Assembly (NCBI RefSeq): GCF_007981265.1
Contig: NZ_CP034366.1
Coordinates: 1-64,000, forward strand
Direction: 5' to 3'
Length of the DNA: 64,000 bases
Source: Pantoea sp. CCBC3-3-1
Lineage (GTDB): Bacteria; Pseudomonadota; Gammaproteobacteria; Enterobacterales; Enterobacteriaceae
The notes under the pieces are model-generated. The model saw only the letters and a program-made list of their open reading frames with translations, searched no databases and was not told the DNA's origin. Of the stretch, positions 35,471 through 44,058 are shown piece after piece. Both the position numbers and the translations under genes were made by a program. Each line of letters begins with the position of its first letter. The stretch's first letter is position 1.

Positions 35471-35570
35471 TTAGTCTATTCATGGCGTTTGACAGTCTAT
35501 TCATGGTGAATATCATTCTATTCATGGCAAATATTAGTCTATTCATGGTAGATTGTTAGTCTATTCATGG
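35471..35570 (+). repeat. RepA iterons upstream of repA (incC-like)
   Basis: Five direct copies of TTAGTCTATTCATGG, spaced 21-22 bases (ends 35485, 35506, 35527, 35548, 35570). The two-helical-turn spacing puts all copies on one DNA face. They are RepA binding sites for replication and for repA autorepression. Confidence 0.9.
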
Positions 35571-35591
35571 CAGAGTAAAGAATTGCCCACA

Positions 35592-35600
35592 TTATCCACA
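35592..35600. other. Second DnaA box
   Basis: Perfect TTATCCACA, 14 bases before the repA start, on the far side of the iterons from the first box. P1 oriR also has DnaA boxes at both ends. Confidence 0.75.
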
Positions 35601-35613
35601 ATGGAACCGTTAC

Positions 35614-36501
35614 ATGGAAAATGATAGCGAAATCAAAACTATAGTTGATGGTTTGGTTTATAAAGTTGATGAAAATGGCAAAACTTATTCACTCATTCCC
35701 AGCGCTAATAAAACGGTTCAGCCCATAGCTTTGATGAGGCTTGGCGTTTTTGTGCCATCCGCAAAAAATAAGCCAGTTCGCGGCATAGCAACTATTGATG
35801 CTTCAGAAGATTTTAGGGAGCTGGAGCTTGCAGCTGCAGAAGGTTACACAGACATCACTATTAGGGGAAGTCGGCTCGATATGAGCACGGACTTTAAGAC
35901 TTGGATCGGGGCCATCAGGGCATTCAGCAAGTTCGAAAAATATGGGGTCGATAAGAACCGGATAAAGATGCCGTTTACTGAATTTGCGAAGCTGACGGGC
36001 ATTGCGGTCGATGATATCAATAAACGCTCCAGAGCTCGCTTTTTCCTTTCACTAACACGCCTTGCCTCCATAGTAATTTCGTTCAAAAACAAGAGTGGCA
36101 CTAAGTCTTACGTCACGCACCTGCTAAATAGCGCGCAGTTTGATACTGAAGAAGACACAATAATTCTTGAAGGTGATTCACGCCTATGGGAGCTGTATAC
36201 CTTTGACCATAAAGTTCTTTTACAATTAAAAGCTATTCAGGCTCTACCGCGCAAAGAATCAGCGCAGGCCTTGTATGTCTACATTGAGAGTATGCCGAAT
36301 GGCTTTATTCAAGTGTCTCTTGACCGGCTACGTGAACGCTTAAACCTCACATCGAGCAAAAGTGCTCAGAACCTTGCCGTGCGTAATGCAATGAAGGAGC
36401 TTGAGCGTATTGGCTACCTGACTTATTCAGAGGTTAAGAAGGATGGTGACGTGTATTTCCTGATCCACTCTCGTCGGCCAGAGCTACTGCCAGGGGAATG
36501 A
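35614..36501 (+). CDS. repA: Plasmid replication initiator RepA (P1-type)
   Basis: A 295-residue initiator closely similar to P1 RepA: TVQPIALMRLGVFVP, LEAAAEGYTDITI-like segment, GSRLDMSTDFKTWIGAIRAFSKFEKYG, LWELYTFDHKVLLQLKAIQALPRKESAQALYVYIESMP, LRERLNLTSS and YLTYSEVKKDGDVYFLIHSR. It binds the iterons that flank the gene, with two winged-helix domains. The gene lies between iteron sets, as in P1. No parA/parB genes follow here, whereas P1 has them next to repA, so partition genes must lie elsewhere. Confidence 0.92.
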   Translation: MENDSEIKTIVDGLVYKVDENGKTYSLIPSANKTVQPIALMRLGVFVPSAKNKPVRGIATIDASEDFRELELAAAEGYTDITIRGSRLDMSTDFKTWIGAIRAFSKFEKYGVDKNRIKMPFTEFAKLTGIAVDDINKRSRARFFLSLTRLASIVISFKNKSGTKSYVTHLLNSAQFDTEEDTIILEGDSRLWELYTFDHKVLLQLKAIQALPRKESAQALYVYIESMPNGFIQVSLDRLRERLNLTSSKSAQNLAVRNAMKELERIGYLTYSEVKKDGDVYFLIHSRRPELLPGE

Positions 36502-36507
36502 TGTATT

Positions 36508-36585
36508 GTTAGGTGATTCATGGAAATGTTAGTCAAAGCATGGTCAGCGTTAGTCTGTTCATGGTAGACGTTCGTCTATACATGG
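36508..36585 (+). repeat. Direct iterons downstream of repA (incA-like)
   Basis: Four copies of GTTAGTCTRTTCATGG-like repeats (about 36508, 36528, 36549, 36570), spaced 20-21 bases; the first and fourth deviate from the consensus. They match the upstream set. Downstream iterons in P1 (incA) control copy number by titrating or handcuffing RepA. Confidence 0.85.
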
Positions 36586-36643
36586 TAAATAGGTTTTTTT
36601 TGATGGTGATTTGACCGAAAGGTAGCTGTGCCCGAGGTGGGCA

Positions 36644-36699
36644 CCATGAATAGACTAACAAACAGGGCCAGTGCCTTACTTCACCATGAATAGACTAAC
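36644..36699 (-). repeat. Inverted iterons
   Basis: Two perfect inverted copies, CCATGAATAGACTAAC at 36644-36659 and 36684-36699, 40 bases apart, opposite to the direct set at 36508-36585. With those they form a symmetric control locus. Confidence 0.88.
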
Positions 36700-36704
36700 A
36701 GCGT

Positions 36705-37040
36705 GTAGAAAAGAGAATCCGCCGCGAATACGTGTCGGTTACTGGCCGGTGGCGTATGCCAACAAAAATCAGGCGGTGGCGAAACAATGCCTTACGGAGA
36801 GTAATGCTTACTGGAAATGGCACACATCTTATAATCGGCATTCGGTAGGAGAAACGGTGATTAACTGTATCAAAGAGCTTTACGGAAAGATCTCACGTTA
36901 CGCAAGTCGGTAAAGCCATGGCAATGATACGTGCGTTGAGCATAACGGCGTGGGCAAATCTGCCAGAAAGTGTACGAATTTCCTGAGGAAGTTATTGACA
37001 GGAAGGATTTTTATCTAAATCCAATTTAATCAACAAAGCC
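36705..37040 (+). mobile_element. 3' relic of an IS5-family insertion sequence
   Basis: From about 36715 the sequence encodes the C-terminal part of an IS5/IS903-group DDE transposase: PPRIRVGYWPVAYANKNQAV, NAYWKWHTSYNRHSVGET, IKELYGK. After a frameshift near 36905 it continues as QVGKAMAMIRALS...NLPESVRIS to a stop at about 36986. The end AATTTAATCAACAAAGCC at about 37023-37040 matches the terminal repeat of the group (two mismatches by memory). The left part is missing. The relic sits between the replicon and the biosynthetic operon, so it may have taken part in acquiring the cargo. Confidence 0.75.
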
Positions 37041-37162
37041 GATCCCCCTGGATAGAGTCCAAAAACGAACACAATGGCCCATACAGTGTTGTTCCCTCAC
37101 TGAGCTAAGCAGTAATGGGAACAACATAATTATTGAAGGTGAAAGAAAAATGCACCTTTTAA

Positions 37163-38425
37163 TCAGGCGCACGTTACCGGAGTCCAAAACTGCAATTTTT
37201 CAAAATCACGGCGTAAAATATTGCTATCCTCATTTTTAAAAATAAGAATCCCGGCAGTGTCAATTAGAGAGCGCGAGTTAACTTCTTCACCGACTTTTAT
37301 ATACCAGTCAATATGGTAGTGGCTGGATATCTCCGGTTCGTTCAGTGAAATAACTTTACCGTGCCCTACCGGAAGTAGGGCTGAAACCATATTGTTACGT
37401 ATATCCGGATGGATATTATCAACTTCCTGTGAGTCCGCAGCGAGAAGCAGTGTAGCATCTATGAGATTGATGTCACTATTGGCTGTATGGAAAGGAACCC
37501 CAAGACCGCCCGGAACACGCGCAGCAATTTCAAGGAAAATAATTTCTTGAGTTCTATCGTTTATGAATAACTCATGGTGAGTAGAACCGGAGGAAAAACC
37601 CAGAGCGTTAATAACAGTTTGATTGTAATCGAAAAGTTTATCATATAGACGCTGTTCTGTTACGGGAAAAACAGAGAGTGGTTTTCCTTGTACAAAATCG
37701 AAGTTAGTACATCCGAGTTCGAGAATTCCGGAGAAAAGCACTTTCCCATCACGAATAAATGAATCGCATTGGTACATTGTTCCGCTGATATATTCATCAA
37801 TCTCATATGCAAAAGTATGCTCATCATTTAATATCATATTCTGACATTTTTTCAGGTCATCTGGCGTGTTAATAATCATAACATTAAAGCTGCCAGCACC
37901 TGAGGTAGGTTTAACAAGCATTTTGCTCCCCAGTTTTTTTTCAAGCATCTCGTAATAACTAACTGGATCATCATTGAGCGAATTTAAATCGAGCTTTTCA
38001 TATTTTGGAATGGCATGAGGGAGGGTCTCAGCGACACACTTTTTCATGGCTATCTTATCGCGAAATTTAATGACGGTTTCTTGATTGTCGCCGGGTATAT
38101 TTAACATATCACGTAACTTTGCTGCTGTAAGAACATTATCTTCCTGCTGGCAAAAGATACTGATTTCCTGTGAGGAACCTGCTATTTGAATTTCTTCATT
38201 GATGATTTTTTCTACCTGAGAGAAGTTTAGCTCAGGCCGGAGGCTTTCAGTCAGTTGCCCATCAACACTGTACACTTTATCAATTTTTCCTTTCAACAGA
38301 GGATGCACATCTTCAGATTTATGAATAATAAGAACCATTCTCGTATTATTATGTAAGTAATTCAGCACACTTTCTGAAGCAAAATGTAGATAAGACTGAG
38401 AAAGTAATATTACAATCTTTTTCAT
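37163..38425 (-). CDS. ATP-grasp ligase (amino-acid ligase-like)
   Basis: A 420-residue ATP-grasp enzyme, last gene of the operon. N-terminal domain to about 110, then KFRDKIAMKKCVAE, LVKPTSGAGSFNVMII (ATP-grasp loop), EYISGTMYQCDSFIRDG (a BacD-like hallmark of L-amino-acid ligases) and FLEIAARVPGGLGVP (metal and phosphate). These enzymes form an acyl phosphate from one acid and join it to an amine, typically giving dipeptides. The start overlaps the dioxygenase gene by four bases. Probably joins the modified amino acid to a second residue as the final step or for self-protection; the true substrate is unknown. Confidence 0.72.
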   Translation of the reverse strand: MKKIVILLSQSYLHFASESVLNYLHNNTRMVLIIHKSEDVHPLLKGKIDKVYSVDGQLTESLRPELNFSQVEKIINEEIQIAGSSQEISIFCQQEDNVLTAAKLRDMLNIPGDNQETVIKFRDKIAMKKCVAETLPHAIPKYEKLDLNSLNDDPVSYYEMLEKKLGSKMLVKPTSGAGSFNVMIINTPDDLKKCQNMILNDEHTFAYEIDEYISGTMYQCDSFIRDGKVLFSGILELGCTNFDFVQGKPLSVFPVTEQRLYDKLFDYNQTVINALGFSSGSTHHELFINDRTQEIIFLEIAARVPGGLGVPFHTANSDINLIDATLLLAADSQEVDNIHPDIRNNMVSALLPVGHGKVISLNEPEISSHYHIDWYIKVGEEVNSRSLIDTAGILIFKNEDSNILRRDFEKLQFWTPVTCA

Positions 38426-39312
38426 AAAGCATTCTCCGTTTCATGGTAAGAAATGTTCATTCGATACAAAAGGCGGTAATCATTGGCGTTATTGCTAGGT
38501 GTTATGCCATATCCACGATGGAGAGTTTGCAGGTTGTCCCATAGAACAAGGTCGCCGGCATAATACTCATGTTGATAAAATTGGGCATGCTCTAGAATGA
38601 AATCTTCAAGTTCATTAAGAAGTATTAGCGAAAGGTCAGGAGGCACCCCTACCAGAGAAAAGGCTGTCCCAGCAATTGCATAAAGCGATGCCTTCCCAGT
38701 CAGCGGATGTTTGTATATAAGCTGATGGGTCACTGGAGTGAGTCCATCTTTCTGTTGGGCTGTTAATTTCTGTCCAGGCTGTTGTGGATCTGCTAGTTGC
38801 CGACGGTTTCCAAAAACATGATTGACACGAATTTTTTCAAGCGGCAGACCACAGGCTTTTTCAAGCTTGGAACATAAAACCACATTTTTTCTTAGCATGT
38901 TCAGCGCATCACACATGTCGATGAACTGGGTAAACCCACCATGAGAAGGTTCCTTTTTTGAAAGCATAGAGGTAATAAAGCCTACATTTGATTTGTAGGA
39001 CATGTCACAGTGCCAGTATGTCCCACCGTCAAGTACTCCTTCATTTCCGCCATCGGCGTTGATTAAATTTGATATTTTAATAACGTCGGGACACCCATCC
39101 ACACTGAAATTCTGGAGAACATGGTAGTGTGGTTTTCCGAGATTATTTAAAAACATTCTGTATCGCAGCAAAGTCATATCTGAGCTTCTGATTACAATCA
39201 TCTTATAACGAAACAGAAGATCGGCAATGACATCTTTATTTAATTCAATTTCAATAGATTCCTGAATTTTTATTTCACAAACAAATTCATCAAGTAAAAC
39301 CTGATGCTTCAT
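38422..39312 (-). CDS. Fe(II)/2-oxoglutarate-dependent dioxygenase (TauD/TfdA type)
   Basis: A 296-residue enzyme with the TauD layout. The facial triad is HxD (WHCD; His 101, Asp 103) and distal His (TLHRGYG; His 265), with a following Arg near the end for 2-oxoglutarate (YRLLYRMN). Because the acidic Asp is kept, hydroxylation or desaturation is expected rather than halogenation, where it is usually Gly or Ala. It overlaps the ATP-grasp gene after it and the FAD gene before it by four bases each. The substrate is probably a free amino acid or small carboxylate from this operon. Confidence 0.8.
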   Translation of the reverse strand: MKHQVLLDEFVCEIKIQESIEIELNKDVIADLLFRYKMIVIRSSDMTLLRYRMFLNNLGKPHYHVLQNFSVDGCPDVIKISNLINADGGNEGVLDGGTYWHCDMSYKSNVGFITSMLSKKEPSHGGFTQFIDMCDALNMLRKNVVLCSKLEKACGLPLEKIRVNHVFGNRRQLADPQQPGQKLTAQQKDGLTPVTHQLIYKHPLTGKASLYAIAGTAFSLVGVPPDLSLILLNELEDFILEHAQFYQHEYYAGDLVLWDNLQTLHRGYGITPSNNANDYRLLYRMNISYHETENAL

Positions 39313-40376
39313 AATTCATACTCCGTTAATTTCATCGTATTAATTGATTTTGCACCTGCGATCATCCCGGCGACATACAACCCTTTAATGTCTGTTTTTC
39401 CGTCAGTGTTATCCACATATCCTTTACTGTTAATGTTGATTTGAATAAAGCTGTTTTCAGGAATCACCCCTGTAGTCCCGATGGCTGATATGAAAAGTGT
39501 ATCGGATTTTTCAAAAGTAACTGACTTAATCCCATCTTTTATTGTTGGACAATTTACATTCTCATAAGATAATAACGCAATATGATCAGTGTTATTTTCC
39601 TTAAGCAAATTAGCAGTAAGGGAGTTATTATCAGCACAAAGTGAAGAATAAACATGAAAGCCAAGTGGAGTGATGTTTTTATCAGTCTGGCTTTTCCATA
39701 TACGTTCTATCGTAATTTGACTAGGGGCTCTGAGGGCGAAACGGTCTTGTGTTTCTTGTGGGAACAAGCCAATATAGCTTCTGGCCAAAATTGTGGTTTT
39801 GAAACCTAATGAGGCGGATGCATCAGCAAGTTGAAAGGCCGTATTACCCCCTCCTAATATCACTATATTACGGTATTTTGTAGTAATCGAGGAGGGGTTC
39901 TCCATGAACATTTTATATGCGTTGAAGCAATCAATCGGGTCAATTAGCGAAAAAACTGCAGGTGTAGTTTTTGAAGAAATTCCCGTTGCAAGAACCAGAT
40001 TATCTGAATAGTAGTATTTAAGGTCATCACCCACCATAACTTGACAGCGAAAACCTGAAAGATCTCTAGTGAAGTAAGATACTCTGCCACAAATTTTTCT
40101 TACTGGTAAGCTTTCAATGACATCTCTAACATAGGTACCGTACTCTAAACCGGTCGGGGTGAGTGCAGGTTCCTTCATGTAATCTTCTAGTTTCTTATCT
40201 GAATCTTTCAGAACCAGCTCATTGCAATATGACTGCAACCGGCGGTTACCCATTATATCCATGCAGCCACCATATTGTTCACTGATCATAGTGACATCTT
40301 TCCCCATGGCCGATAAGCGTGCAGCTTCTATGGCTGCTGCAGGTCCTCCGCCAATTATGATAAATGTACTCATCAT
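39309..40376 (-). CDS. FAD/NAD(P)H-dependent oxidoreductase
   Basis: A 355-residue two-dinucleotide-fold flavoprotein: FIIIGGGPAAAIEAARL at the N-terminus (FAD), LVLATGIS (motif before the second fold), IVILGGGNTAFQLADASASLGFKTTILAR near 170-195 (NADPH) and a C-terminal GLYVAGMIAGAKSINTMKL (FAD). No CxxC active-site pair is present, so it is not a disulfide reductase; a thioredoxin-reductase-fold or N-hydroxylase-like flavoenzyme remains possible. It lies between the aminotransferase and dioxygenase genes, overlapping the latter. Role: reduction or oxidation of a pathway intermediate or reductant supply to the diiron enzyme. Confidence 0.7.
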   Translation of the reverse strand: MMSTFIIIGGGPAAAIEAARLSAMGKDVTMISEQYGGCMDIMGNRRLQSYCNELVLKDSDKKLEDYMKEPALTPTGLEYGTYVRDVIESLPVRKICGRVSYFTRDLSGFRCQVMVGDDLKYYYSDNLVLATGISSKTTPAVFSLIDPIDCFNAYKMFMENPSSITTKYRNIVILGGGNTAFQLADASASLGFKTTILARSYIGLFPQETQDRFALRAPSQITIERIWKSQTDKNITPLGFHVYSSLCADNNSLTANLLKENNTDHIALLSYENVNCPTIKDGIKSVTFEKSDTLFISAIGTTGVIPENSFIQININSKGYVDNTDGKTDIKGLYVAGMIAGAKSINTMKLTEYEL

Positions 40377-40383
40377 GTCATCC

Positions 40384-41502
40384 TCATAAGTTCAACGATA
40401 CAAGACGATGACAGGCTGTATCCAGCGCTTCATCGGTAACTGCAAAAGAAAATCTCATCCAAGCGCCGTCATACTGTGAAAAAAAATTCTGAAGTGGTAA
40501 CGGCGTGACACGGATTTCAGAGGTAAGGAACAGTGATTTTTCAAAGGCCCCTTGGCCTGGAATATTTTCGTGAGATGCCATGATGAAATGCCCGCCATCT
40601 GGTTTGATAACATTAAAGCCTGCTATCCGCATAGCATCTGTCAACTTCAGTGCGCGGGCATGATACTTGCGCCTGTTTTTTTCAACAGGGGCACCATTAA
40701 GCAACCTGATAATGTTTATAGCCGCGTTCTGCAGAAGCGCTGGCTGACAATTTGACATATGAATATGGGCTTTTTTAGCAAGGGATAAGGCCTTCGTCTC
40801 ACCTGTCAACCACCCTATACGTGCCCCTGTTGCAGCAAAACTTTTAGAAACAGAGCCCGCAATCAGTATTCTGCTGTTTTTGAAGATACGGTAGGGAGAT
40901 GTTATAGTTGTAAAATTAAAATCCCGATAAACGTCATCAAGAACAACTGCGCAGGCGGTGGTAGACTGGAGTGATGACAGGCGTTTCCAATCTTCATCGC
41001 TGAAGACATAACCTGTTGGGTTGTGGGGGGTGTTAATCAGTAAAACTGAGTCAGAGGATACTTTACGTCGAACCTCATCCCAGTCTGGCCTAACAAATGA
41101 GGAGGACATATGCATTGCAACGGTGTTGAAAGAAAGCCCGGCCATATGCGCCATGCCAGGATAGTATGAATAAAAAGGTTCAAAGCATATCACGTTTTTA
41201 TATCCCATCCATTTAAAAGCATGTAGAGAGCATAATATAGATTCCGTGCAACCTGACGTTATCACAGTTTCATCAAAACATTCTTTATAAATGGAATAAT
41301 TAACAGCATGTCTGAGTTCGTGTATTCCTTCGGTTCGGGTATATTGCAAAGTCTGGTTTAGTGAATCCGTTATCTGTGCTTTCCAGAAATCATCAAAAGT
41401 GTTTTCAGGTATACCCTGCGAAAGGTTCACGGATCCTTTTTCAAGGGCTAGGTTGGTCATTTGTTGGAATACATTCAAGCATGGCGAAACGTCTTCCTTC
41501 AT
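40384..41502 (-). CDS. PLP-dependent class I/II aminotransferase
   Basis: A 372-residue enzyme from ATG 41502, which has AGGTG upstream; a longer start at 41529 lacks one. Recognisable parts are LSQGIPE (N-terminus), EPFYSYYPG, TPHNPTGYVF, VVLDDVYRDF (PLP-ring Asp) and the Schiff-base site SVSKSFAATGARIGW (Lys 220). The fold-type I family interconverts an amino acid and a 2-oxo acid; beta-elimination members also exist. It lies between the HDO and FAD genes in an operon of small-molecule enzymes. Confidence 0.78.
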   Translation of the reverse strand: MKEDVSPCLNVFQQMTNLALEKGSVNLSQGIPENTFDDFWKAQITDSLNQTLQYTRTEGIHELRHAVNYSIYKECFDETVITSGCTESILCSLHAFKWMGYKNVICFEPFYSYYPGMAHMAGLSFNTVAMHMSSSFVRPDWDEVRRKVSSDSVLLINTPHNPTGYVFSDEDWKRLSSLQSTTACAVVLDDVYRDFNFTTITSPYRIFKNSRILIAGSVSKSFAATGARIGWLTGETKALSLAKKAHIHMSNCQPALLQNAAINIIRLLNGAPVEKNRRKYHARALKLTDAMRIAGFNVIKPDGGHFIMASHENIPGQGAFEKSLFLTSEIRVTPLPLQNFFSQYDGAWMRFSFAVTDEALDTACHRLVSLNL

Positions 41503-41556
41503 ATTATCACCTATTAAAGGCCGGCACATTTCTATGCCGACTTTTTCGAAGTTACA

Positions 41557-42261
41557 TTAGGCTGCTTTTTTTATGGCAAGGTTATTCAAACCCTGCCAGA
41601 AATTATTCAGAGAAAATAGAACCTGCTTGGCCCCTTCAAGTATTTCTGACTTTGATTTTTCATCAGTAGCAGCGGCAAGCATAGCATCCTGTATCCAGTC
41701 GACATGGTTACACTCAATGAGAATATGAAGATAAAAATAGTTATAGTCCTCATGCACCCATCCTTTATAAAGCCTAAATCCTTCATAAAGATTAGCAATC
41801 ATTGGAAAACCAAACTCCTCAATAACGTAATGCGCACCAAGGGAAAAGGTTGGTGACTCTTGGAGGAAGAGACGCCTCAAATCGGTTACGAGATTCTCAG
41901 CCTCCTGCATATGAGTGATTTTATTATAATCGTCAAGTTTAACACCAATACCCGCGAGTGCTTTCTCGAACATGATAAAATGCGCATCGCCTTTTCCGTC
42001 GCCTAGCTCTGAGACCACAGTTCTGCAAATTTTAAGACGAATAAGTTCATCATCCACCCGGGGTGCGAGGCCCGACAGAATTTGCGGGAATGTTCTGATA
42101 TAGTAGTAATATTGCTGGAAGATCTCTTTTACCGTTTCCAGAGGTAGGGCTTCTTTCTGGAAAGTTTTGTAAAAGCTGTTTTCATTTATTCCGGAGTCAT
42201 CAATCATTTTGCGAATGGTAGCGACAAGATTATAACTTTCATTGATATTACTTACTGTCAT
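41557..42261 (-). CDS. Heme-oxygenase-like diiron oxidase (HDO/TENA-fold enzyme)
   Basis: A 234-residue helical enzyme of the iron-containing HDO family. Metal-ligand-like motifs are VVSELGDGKGDAHF, VIEEFGFP and LHILIECNHVDW, giving the repeated E/H pattern of a seven-helix diiron scaffold. Characterised HDOs (UndA, BesC, SznF-type, CADD) split or desaturate amino acids or N-oxygenate them. In this operon it is the second gene after the exporter. The likely substrate is an amino acid. Which reaction it performs cannot be read from the sequence. Confidence 0.68.
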   Translation of the reverse strand: MTVSNINESYNLVATIRKMIDDSGINENSFYKTFQKEALPLETVKEIFQQYYYYIRTFPQILSGLAPRVDDELIRLKICRTVVSELGDGKGDAHFIMFEKALAGIGVKLDDYNKITHMQEAENLVTDLRRLFLQESPTFSLGAHYVIEEFGFPMIANLYEGFRLYKGWVHEDYNYFYLHILIECNHVDWIQDAMLAAATDEKSKSEILEGAKQVLFSLNNFWQGLNNLAIKKAA

Positions 42262-42281
42262 AGCAACTCCTTATTTAAATT

Positions 42282-43232
42282 TCATTTGACTGATTTATTC
42301 ATGCGAAAATTACTTATTATCAAGGTAATGCTGACCACTCCAATCATCACAGGTACCCAAGGGGAATGCCAAGGAGAAACAATATATTCTGCTCCAAGAG
42401 CAATGGCTGGAACTAGAGGCGTGAGCATTGAAACCCGCATTGCGCCGAGTTCAAGAATCGCATGTTGAAGACAGAATATTGGTATAACAACGAACAGTAA
42501 TGAGAGCGATATAAGTTTTATCAGCGATATCCAGTCTGTGGTGACTAAATTCATCAATTGATTCCTAGACAGCCAGGCTGTTACCATCAGAAGGATAATA
42601 AAACGCGTTGTTAATATATTTACCGTCGTGGCACCTTCCCGATTTTTCAATCGCGCCGAAACATAAACATATATTCCCCCCGTCCCTCCAGCCACTGAAG
42701 CTAGAATAACCCCCTCAATGATACGCATGTCACCGGTGCTAATCGTATTCTCGGCACTGTACAATCTTACAATTACGAGGAGGAAGACAGAAATTGCAAT
42801 TAGTATGGGACCTAAGATCTGTGTGGATGATTTTTTATTAGCTATCACGCCCAGTATCATAACAATCACTGGAATCCATCCCTGATAGATGGCTGACTCA
42901 ACTGAGGCTTCTATACGTTGTAACGCCATAAACATAAATAGCCAACTGGTGAGTGTTAGGACATTCAACCAAAAAACAGACAACCGATTTTTTAGTAAAA
43001 AAGCAAGGGGATTTTCATTTCTTATAATGCTCATAGCTAGGAAAACAATTTGAGCGATTAAAAGAGTGAAAAAGGTAAGCATGGCTCCACTTATTTTGGT
43101 AAAACTCATCGAAACCCAAACTGCAGAAAGTGAAGTAAAAATACAATAAAGTGTTATTGCGACCCACCCTGCTACGCTCCGGCGTGTACTTAACGGTGCT
43201 ATTATCACCATAGTGTCTTCCATACATTTCAT
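42282..43232 (-). CDS. EamA/DMT-family exporter
   Basis: A 316-residue integral membrane protein with about ten hydrophobic segments in two EamA halves (for example AWVAITLYCIFTSLSAVWVS, MLTFFTLLIAQIVFLAMSII, LISLSLLFVVIPIFCLQHA). EamA proteins export metabolites and amino-acid analogues. It is the promoter-proximal gene of the operon, a typical place for a self-resistance exporter. A shorter start at 43211 (GGAAG upstream) is possible. No selectivity motif can be read. Confidence 0.75.
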   Translation of the reverse strand: MKCMEDTMVIIAPLSTRRSVAGWVAITLYCIFTSLSAVWVSMSFTKISGAMLTFFTLLIAQIVFLAMSIIRNENPLAFLLKNRLSVFWLNVLTLTSWLFMFMALQRIEASVESAIYQGWIPVIVMILGVIANKKSSTQILGPILIAISVFLLVIVRLYSAENTISTGDMRIIEGVILASVAGGTGGIYVYVSARLKNREGATTVNILTTRFIILLMVTAWLSRNQLMNLVTTDWISLIKLISLSLLFVVIPIFCLQHAILELGAMRVSMLTPLVPAIALGAEYIVSPWHSPWVPVMIGVVSITLIISNFRMNKSVK

Positions 43233-44058
43233 AAGTTAAATTTACGTTTTAGTAATACCTCAGCTTAAAGAAAGAAGGCAACACGTTTCATAGGCATATT
43301 TGTTATATGGGTTTTCATGAGAGGGTGAAATAGAATATATGCACCATGATTGATCTATTAATTAACAATTATCCATAATGGTGCAGATCATTGGAGTCTC
43401 TTTAAACTATCTGACTTTTGTATGAGAATTTATTCCTGCATCCAGATAAATCTCGCAACTGATGAACGTCTAGAAAATATAATGATTCAAAGAATCGTTC
43501 ATTACTACAGGTTCCTTAGAAAAACGGTAGGTCCTTTGTATAATCAAAAATAAATTTTTACAAGACTAGATAACTGCCTGTTTAAAAACATGTATTTATA
43601 GTTATCTTGCGTGTTTTTGCTCTCGTGCTGGTAGTTTCCTGCCGCTATTTTAGGCAATTTTTCGTCAGTGTATGAATTTATAAATATTACATTTCGCCAT
43701 AGTAACTCCCTGATCTAACCTGCCAGGCAGGTATTCAATATTCGTATAAACCTTATGAAATATTGAACCAGTAGGGTGCGTATTTTATTGTGGCCTCGTT
43801 TGCAGATGCCCTATAATGTCGCAAGCCCATGATGCATTGTCCAAGCTACTAGTCCTGACCATTTCCTCTTGATTAAGGATAGCATTGCATCGACCCGTTG
43901 AATTCACAGTACAAAACGGACATCAATATTGAACTCCAGCACTGAGAACAACCATTCGTAGGTAAATCAGTTCTGGGAAGTTGAAGGGTTATGAGTAAAT
44001 ATCACTTGCTCAAAGGGATGTTTTTACTCACCACCCCGGATTATTGCATTTATTATGG
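43233..44058. other. AT-rich region upstream of the biosynthetic operon
   Basis: About 825 bases with no convincing gene on either strand. It separates the low-GC operon from the phage RepL/ProQ genes and should hold the operon promoter and any regulator site. It carries several A/T-rich short repeats but no clear terminator, transposon end or known operator was recognised. It may be the right-hand junction of the cargo. Confidence 0.5.

Noticed and set aside
35471..36699. CRISPR-like array in the short repeats around repA
   Set aside because: Repeats are 15-16 bp at 21-bp spacing with no unique spacers, and they flank a RepA gene, so they are iterons.
38422..39312. The dioxygenase as a halogenase (as in BesD clusters)
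   Set aside because: The HxD Asp is present, whereas halogenases have Gly or Ala there; hydroxylase or desaturase is more likely.
37163..43232. Dapdiamide, AMB or rhizobitoxine pathway
   Set aside because: No NRPS, methyltransferase or amidotransferase genes of those pathways are present; only the general enzyme classes overlap.
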